The position numbers were made by a program, and so were the translations under genes. The notes under the pieces are model-generated. The model was not told the origin of the DNA, did no database searches, and was given only the letters and a program-made list of their open reading frames with translations. Shown here piece after piece: positions 59,035 to 64,000 of a DNA stretch of 64,000 bases. This stretch comes from Gyrodactylus bullatarudis (taxonomy: Eukaryota; Platyhelminthes; Monogenea; Gyrodactylidea; Gyrodactylidae). Numbering within the stretch: position 1 is the first letter of the stretch; the number at the start of each line of letters is the position of its first letter. Where the stretch lies: assembly GCA_012064415.1 (NCBI GenBank), contig SSNU01000029.1, positions 148,588-212,587 on the forward strand, in the 5' to 3' direction.

Positions 59035-61473
59035 CTAAATATCACACAGAATTATAGACCTAGCAAGGCGTCTGTGACGTAATAAATCAACTCTGAGGGC
59101 TGAATTTGGATGACAATGACGAAAATATTTTGAAAATTTTTTCTGGACCATCTCAAGATTGAAAGTTGAACTAATCGACGAAGGGTTCCAGATTGGAGAG
59201 CAGTATTCAACCACAGATCTGGCATAAAACTTGAAAAGAAGAGCTTTGAGGGCAGGGGTCTTGGCCATTTTCGAAATTTGTAGAGTTCTACTTGCAAATG
59301 TATTGGTTATTTTCTTTATATGTGTATCAAAATTTAGATGAGAGTCAATAAACTAGTAATGAGTCCCGTAACTAGTCCTTTCCTCGGAATAATATGATTA
59401 TCAATAAAGATGTTTTGATCAAAAACCGAGTCATTAAAAAGAATCATATAGTGAGATTTTTTAACGTTAATTTTGAGATTAATTATATTGAGATCTTTTG
59501 AAAGGGATGGTAAGTAGGAATTAATAAATGAGAAATTAATATTTTCATGAAATGTAAAACAGACTTTGAGGTCATCAGCAAATTTAAAAAACTTAACAGA
59601 TGGATTAACACTTTTGATAATGGAAAAAACAAGATTGAATAAGTAGGGGCCTATTCGGCTGCCTTGGGGAACACCTGATCCGATGGGTTTAGGTAGGGAC
59701 CATTCGTTCTCAACACTCACAAATTGTTTTCTTTTTGATAGAAATGAATAAATAACATGTAATAAGTTTTTATCAGGAACAAGGGGGCAGAGGGAATCCA
59801 TAATCGAGGAGAAAGTTAATGAGTCAAACGCTTTTGCTATGTCTAGATAAACTACAATAATTTGTTTTTTTATCAACGTTACATCTCTGAACGAAGCTAA
59901 TGGATGAAAATAGGTTAGTTTCTGAGGAAAGGTTTTCGCAAAATCCATGCTGGTCATCATCAATTGAGGAGAAGTTGATATTTTTTTTAACATGAAAAGT
60001 AGGATAGCATCTAGTATAGCAGTAAACTTGGGGAGCATGGAGATAGGTCTATAGTCTTTAGGCAAATTTGGACAGGAAATTTTAGGAATAGGTGCTATTT
60101 TGATAAGGCCCATGGATTCAGGAAAATATCCCTTTATAAAAATGTCATAATAATAAAAAGAGAATAAATTTTGCAAAAATGAATTTGAACAACCCAAAAT
60201 TGTGTTGATCGTAATTCCATAAATATCAGGACTGGATTTGTGATTAATAGATTTAATAATTTCAATGAATGTTTCGAAGGGGATAAATTGATATTGGAAA
60301 TTGAGGGAGGGTAAAATTTTTGATGGAAAGACATAATAGTTATAGGAAAAACAAGAGCAGAAATAGTCATTGATATTATCCACTGAAAAACTGGTTATTT
60401 GAGAGAAATTATTTGACCGAAATTTGAAGTATTTATTGAGAATATTAAACCCGATTATAGGTGAGTTTTTGATTTTCAACATGATTGACGATTCTTTATT
60501 GATGTTCTTCCTATTAATCCATTCAGCGTATTTCTCATCAATTCTTAAGAGTTGGTTCTTTATAGATAATAAGTCATGTCCATGGGAATATAAAGAGTTA
60601 AACCTTTTTTCATGTATATTAAGGTAAAAGCTGTCAATATTAATCTTTGAATATATAATAAATTTTGAGAAAGAGATTATTTTTGATAGAAAAAGGCAAA
60701 TATCTTCCTGAGGAAGCTCGGGAAAGTCAGTTCTGTAGTATTTAGAGAGACTATATAATAATTCCATATTGATGACTGCTTGAGTTAGTGGGTTTTTATT
60801 AATAGGAATTAATTCGAAAGGACCGATAGAAAGTAAAATAGATTTATGGTCTTTTTGCGGGAAAATATCGTAAACATTAAACACATAATTTATAAAAGAG
60901 GGAATAAAGGCAACATCAAGAATGTTAGTTAACCTTGTGTGTATGTTTATAATCTGAATAAGGCCAAGGGAAAAAAAATTTTGAGATGCACTTTTTAGGC
61001 AGTGACCAATTTTCTTTAGGTAAGTTGAGGTCTCCAACAATAATAGGAATATTTTGATTCGTAAGAAAAGGTTTTATTTCGTTAATGAATTCTATGTCAT
61101 CATTTTTGCGAGAGGATGGGGATCGATAAATGCAAATAACAGTAATTAAATTTTTATGTACAAGTATATTAAGTATGATAAAGTCAATTTTCTGGTTAAT
61201 CGTAGACATTTTTACAACTTGGCAAGTGAATGTATTTTTGACATAAATGATGATTCCACCATGTAGCCCAATGGGCCTATCAAGACGGTATTGATTATAG
61301 TTATGAATAGAAGAGTGATTAGCATTAATTTTTGAACTGAGCCAAGTCTCCGTGAGACAGACAAAATCAAAATTATTCGAGGAGATATAATATTCAAGGG
61401 AGTCGAAAATCGAAAGTAGAGAGCAAGTATTGAATATAAAGATATCTAGGTTATTTTTGTTTAGGGATTTTTT
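59035..61473 (-). pseudogene. LINE ORF2: endonuclease and reverse transcriptase, frameshifted
   Basis: 61473-60985 encodes an APE-type nuclease: FDFVCLTETWLSS (catalytic Glu), LHGGIIIYVKN, VICIYRSPSS and IIVGDLNLP (catalytic Asp/Asn). A one-base slip in a T8 run (60971-60978) moves to the frame with LIQIINIHTRLTNILDVAF and then RT (DYRPISMLPKF, VYLDIAKAFDSL, GSGVPQGSRIGP, FFKFADDLKV) to 59334. A short out-of-frame patch near 59890-59990 and another slip near 59345 follow. The end reads YARSVVEYCSPIWNPSSI, typical of Jockey/CR1 elements. Not functional as read. Confidence 0.82.
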
Positions 61474-61477
61474 ATCA

Positions 61478-62260
61478 TTAACTCGAGGAGGAAGAGGACA
61501 TTTGTTTCGAAAATTGAAATAACTTACGCTTGTTGGCTTCTACCATTATCATTGAGAGATCACGTCCAATGTGGATATCTTTAAGGATTGAAGATTCTTG
61601 GAGTTTCGACTTATTTTTGAATACAAGATAGTTTATAGGAGAATCGAATTTCACCTTGACCCTTCTGGGACGGTTTTCTGTTGGTTTGCCAAATCTACTA
61701 ATCTCAATAACAGTCGGAGGTTGGTTCGTGGGACATGTAACTTTGAAGATTTCTTTGAGAATTTGATTTGCATCAGCTTCTTCCTTCAGATTGTAAATAA
61801 TGAGATTCTTCTTTCTGTGAAGTTCTTCCTCAATACCAGATATAATACGCTTTTCAGCCATAACAGCCTTTTTAATATCATAGTCAGACATTTTCAATAA
61901 CTTTTCTCGATCCGTAGAATTGAAGAGGGGAAATTCACCTGTATAAGATGAAGAGGAACAAATCTTATCTGAGATCTGCTTAAATGCATCATCATAGCTC
62001 TTCCTCATGGACTTCATTTCATTGAGTATAGCGAGATTGGTTTTCTTTAAATCGTCTATTTGTTCTTGATGAGATTTAACTTGTGCTTGATGAAGAGATT
62101 TCATTTCTTCAAGCTGCTGTATATGCTGTTTAGATAAACTATCAATTGTACAGCGAAAAGTTTCAATGAGGCTAGCGACCAATTTAATCGAATCATTTGG
62201 ATAGAAAGCATCAGTCGGGTTAAGGTAACCAATAGTTGGATGAGAGGCGTTAGATTCCAT
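61478..62260 (-). CDS. LINE ORF1 protein, 260 aa
   Basis: Open frame beginning MESNASHPTIGY; an in-frame Met 22 codons upstream is possible. A heptad-rich coiled coil (IQQLEEMKSLHQAQVKSHQE) precedes a region like the RRM-type nucleic acid fold of LINE ORF1 proteins (KKNLIIYNLKEEAD, RRVKVKFDSP). It ends in a Ser run; its stop overlaps the start of ORF2. Presumed RNA chaperone of the retrotransposon. The frame is intact. Confidence 0.72.
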   Translation of the reverse strand: MESNASHPTIGYLNPTDAFYPNDSIKLVASLIETFRCTIDSLSKQHIQQLEEMKSLHQAQVKSHQEQIDDLKKTNLAILNEMKSMRKSYDDAFKQISDKICSSSSYTGEFPLFNSTDREKLLKMSDYDIKKAVMAEKRIISGIEEELHRKKNLIIYNLKEEADANQILKEIFKVTCPTNQPPTVIEISRFGKPTENRPRRVKVKFDSPINYLVFKNKSKLQESSILKDIHIGRDLSMIMVEANKRKLFQFSKQMSSSSSS

Positions 62261-62424
62261 GGTAAATAGAATGATAGGGAATATATATAGAGAGAGAAAG
62301 TTAAAATTCGTGGTGCGACCAAACAAAAAAAAAGGTTTTTTTGGCCGAATAACTTGGTATCTTCATAGCTAAATTTTGGTTTTTATAAAAATTGTGAAAT
62401 AACCTCAGCACCGAAAGGGTTGAA

Positions 62425-63005
62425 GATTTTTTGGAATCCTACTCATGTTGCTCACTTTCACCATTTGAAGAAAAAAAAATTTTCAATGAAAAATATGGTC
62501 ATTTTTCGAATTACGATTTCGCGCAAAATTCCCATTTTTTCGAACTTTGAACTGAAAATTTTTATTGATTGAGAGAGTGATTTAAAATTTATTTTCAGGA
62601 TCACAATAATTCAACAAAGCCGAAAGTGCTGAGTCTGTCCATTATCTTCAAATTAGCTTCACATTTCGATTTTTTGATCATTTCAACTTGAATGTTAACG
62701 AATTATCGACATATCGAAATCCCTCGAAAATGGTGTTGAGATTGTGAAAATCAACTTTTGATCACTCTCTCACTTTGAAATCAATAAAAATTTTCAGTTC
62801 GAAATTCGAAAAAATGGGATTTTGGCGTGAAATCGTAATTTTTGAAAAATGACCACATTTTTCATTAAAAAAAATTTTTTTCTTCAAATTGTAAAAGTGT
62901 GCAACATAAGAAGGATTCCAAAAAATCCTTTACATATTTGAATTTTTGATGAAAAAATCGAGGTTTTCGTAAAAATCATAGAATTCCCACTCATATCAAC
63001 CAACT
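62425..63005. mobile_element. Palindromic non-autonomous element
   Basis: Large imperfect palindrome: AAGATTTTTTGGAATCCTAC (left) pairs with GGATTCCAAAAAATCCTT (right). Long inner blocks such as CCCATTTTTTCGAACTTTGA and TCGAAATTCGAAAAAATGGG also pair. It is the same family as 11769-12382 and 49648-50268, directly next to the LINE-split TIR element. Confidence 0.6.
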
Positions 63006-64000
63006 ATTTTTCAAGTAGATATTTTTTGAAAATATAGATTAAAATATCATTTATTAAATATTCTTTAATTCTCTATTGTTACCTTGTGATCATGACTAAA
63101 TAAAAGGTTTGCATAAACAAATGTTAACTATGCAGTGTGGAATTTTTGACATAATCCTTTCATGATATTTCTGAATCCGAAATTCCGGTAACTAAAAAAT
63201 TCCAAATATTCATTGCACGTAAATGTTAATCCTTATAAAAATGCCCAAGTTATTAATTGTAATTGTTAAAGTATTTCCTATAGCACAACTTTAGCTGTGA
63301 AAGAAAAATAAAGCCAAAGAAGCAAAATAGACATTAAACTTCCTGAAAATGTATGTAAGTTAAGGGGAATCGATTAGAGGTTATTCAAGAGTCTATTGAC
63401 AAGTAAGTCTTTGAATTTGACTAATATTCTTCAAAAGTTGAGGCAACTCCATTAAAAGTATCATTATTGCCAATTTCAAGAGCTTCATGAATTAACCTCT
63501 TGTACCAATGTACAAAAAAACTTTAGAAAGAGGTTAATTCATGAAGCTCTAGAAATTGGCAATAATGATACTTCTAATGGAAATGTTGGTGAAGTGAGCA
63601 ACATTGAGCAGTGTTGGATTCAGCTTTTTGGCAAAAGAACATAATAATATTCCCTTTAAATTTAAAAAATCCCTTAGCACTAATGTGTTTAAGGCTCTTA
63701 TTTATAAACTTGAAGGTTCTAACAGAATTTTCAAAAACTCTATTATATCCAAAAATAGAAAACTTAATCGATTTCCCTCTAACTCTAATCTTTATTTTAC
63801 AAAAAACTCTTATATTAACAAAATTATTCAAAAATTTTAAGTCAAGATTGGATAATCTTGATGTTCTATATGACTTTCGTAATCAGTCTCATAGTTAAAA
63901 GGAGGGTTACCATTAGAATAGGATATATTATTATTCATTTCAATATTATTGATCTTCTTCTTTAACGTTGATAGTTCATTTGACATATTCTTCATCAACT
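63005..64000. other. Right end of window, no gene recognised
   Basis: AT-rich sequence with short overlapping open frames on both strands that I cannot relate to a family. It contains the hairpin at 63449-63580. Confidence 0.4.
63449..63580. repeat. Long near-perfect hairpin (53-bp arms, 26-nt loop)
   Basis: The left arm 63449-63501 (CCATTAAAAGTATCATTATT onward) is the inverse of 63528-63580 with only 2 mismatches; the loop includes GTACCAATGTAC. It may be a minimal foldback MITE or a source of small RNA. No promoter is visible. Confidence 0.8.

Larger units (their letters stand above)
58995..62334 (-). mobile_element. Jockey/CR1-like LINE, near full length, frameshifted
   Basis: Minus-strand order: ORF1 with coiled coil, APE endonuclease, reverse transcriptase, C-terminal region, then a 3' tail of short tandem TAGAA-type units (58991-59015). 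It has two ORFs with a stop/start overlap near 61480. It is inserted in a small TIR element. Confidence 0.85.
58863..62421. mobile_element. GGTGCCG TIR element split by a LINE
   Basis: The outer parts 58863-58994 and 62335-62421 together reconstitute a ~220-bp element with ends AACCCTTTTGGTGCCGA and CAGCACCGAAAGGGTT. The copy at 45555-45687 shows the joined sequence without the LINE. Confidence 0.75.

Noticed and set aside
63574..63898. Overlapping frames on both strands at the right end
   Set aside because: AT-rich, no homology I recognise, a TGA blocks extension upstream on the minus strand; not supportable as a gene.
1..64000. CRISPR arrays, bacterial operons or rRNA
   Set aside because: No regularly spaced direct repeats, no ribosome binding sites and no rRNA-like sequence; the window is spliced eukaryotic DNA.

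Overview
The window is AT-rich eukaryotic DNA (about 70% A+T by eye) from an invertebrate animal. Its genes are split by GT-AG introns and embedded in dense transposon debris. The presence of a plakin, perlecan-like LDLa/Ig modules, Penelope, Tigger, Jockey-like and Ty3 elements, and tiny exons all fit a metazoan. An arthropod such as a parasitic copepod is my guess from composition and repeat load; it is inference, not demonstrated. No rRNA, CRISPR or bacterial features are present.

Layout. (1) 1-2334: intergenic, with one TA-flanked MITE. (2) 2335-24807, plus strand: a plakin-family gene, reconstructed as 17 exons with every splice phase consistent (about 2778 aa). It has a short spectrin-like plakin domain with a split SH3, one giant 5.4-kb exon rich in QT motifs, and C-terminal segments that resemble plectin repeats. 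Its introns hold several palindromic elements. (3) Three minus-strand paralogues, here called A (25363-29471), B (36204-39038) and C (48142-58204). They encode secreted proteins with N-terminal Ig-like domains, LDL-receptor class A modules and a C-terminal Ig domain of the type that follows the LDLa modules in perlecan. Exon sizes and phases are shared, including 12-nt and 15-nt microexons. A and B look intact; C has lost middle Ig exons and carries a one-base frameshift in an LDLa exon.

(4) Between and inside these genes are nested mobile elements. 30.7-33.5 kb holds a foldback unit with a tRNA-like core, then a broken Penelope element split by a LINE fragment. 40.2-45.2 kb holds a Ty3/Gypsy element with 247-bp LTRs and a 5-bp target duplication. 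One LTR carries a mariner-type MITE, and the whole element sits inside an older palindromic repeat. 50.3-52.7 kb holds a Tigger/pogo transposon inside gene C, with one half present as an inverted copy abutting a single N. 59.0-62.3 kb holds a Jockey/CR1-like LINE inserted into a small TIR element.

How the genes work together: nothing in the sequence ties the plakin (intracellular cytolinker) to the LDLa/Ig cluster (extracellular matrix or surface). The three LDLa/Ig genes look like a local tandem expansion followed by decay of one copy. The most interesting candidate for undescribed biology is the giant plakin exon. It has 21 x-Q-T sites resembling dynein light chain LC8 binding motifs, plus four copies of an unrecognised repeat of about 40 residues.
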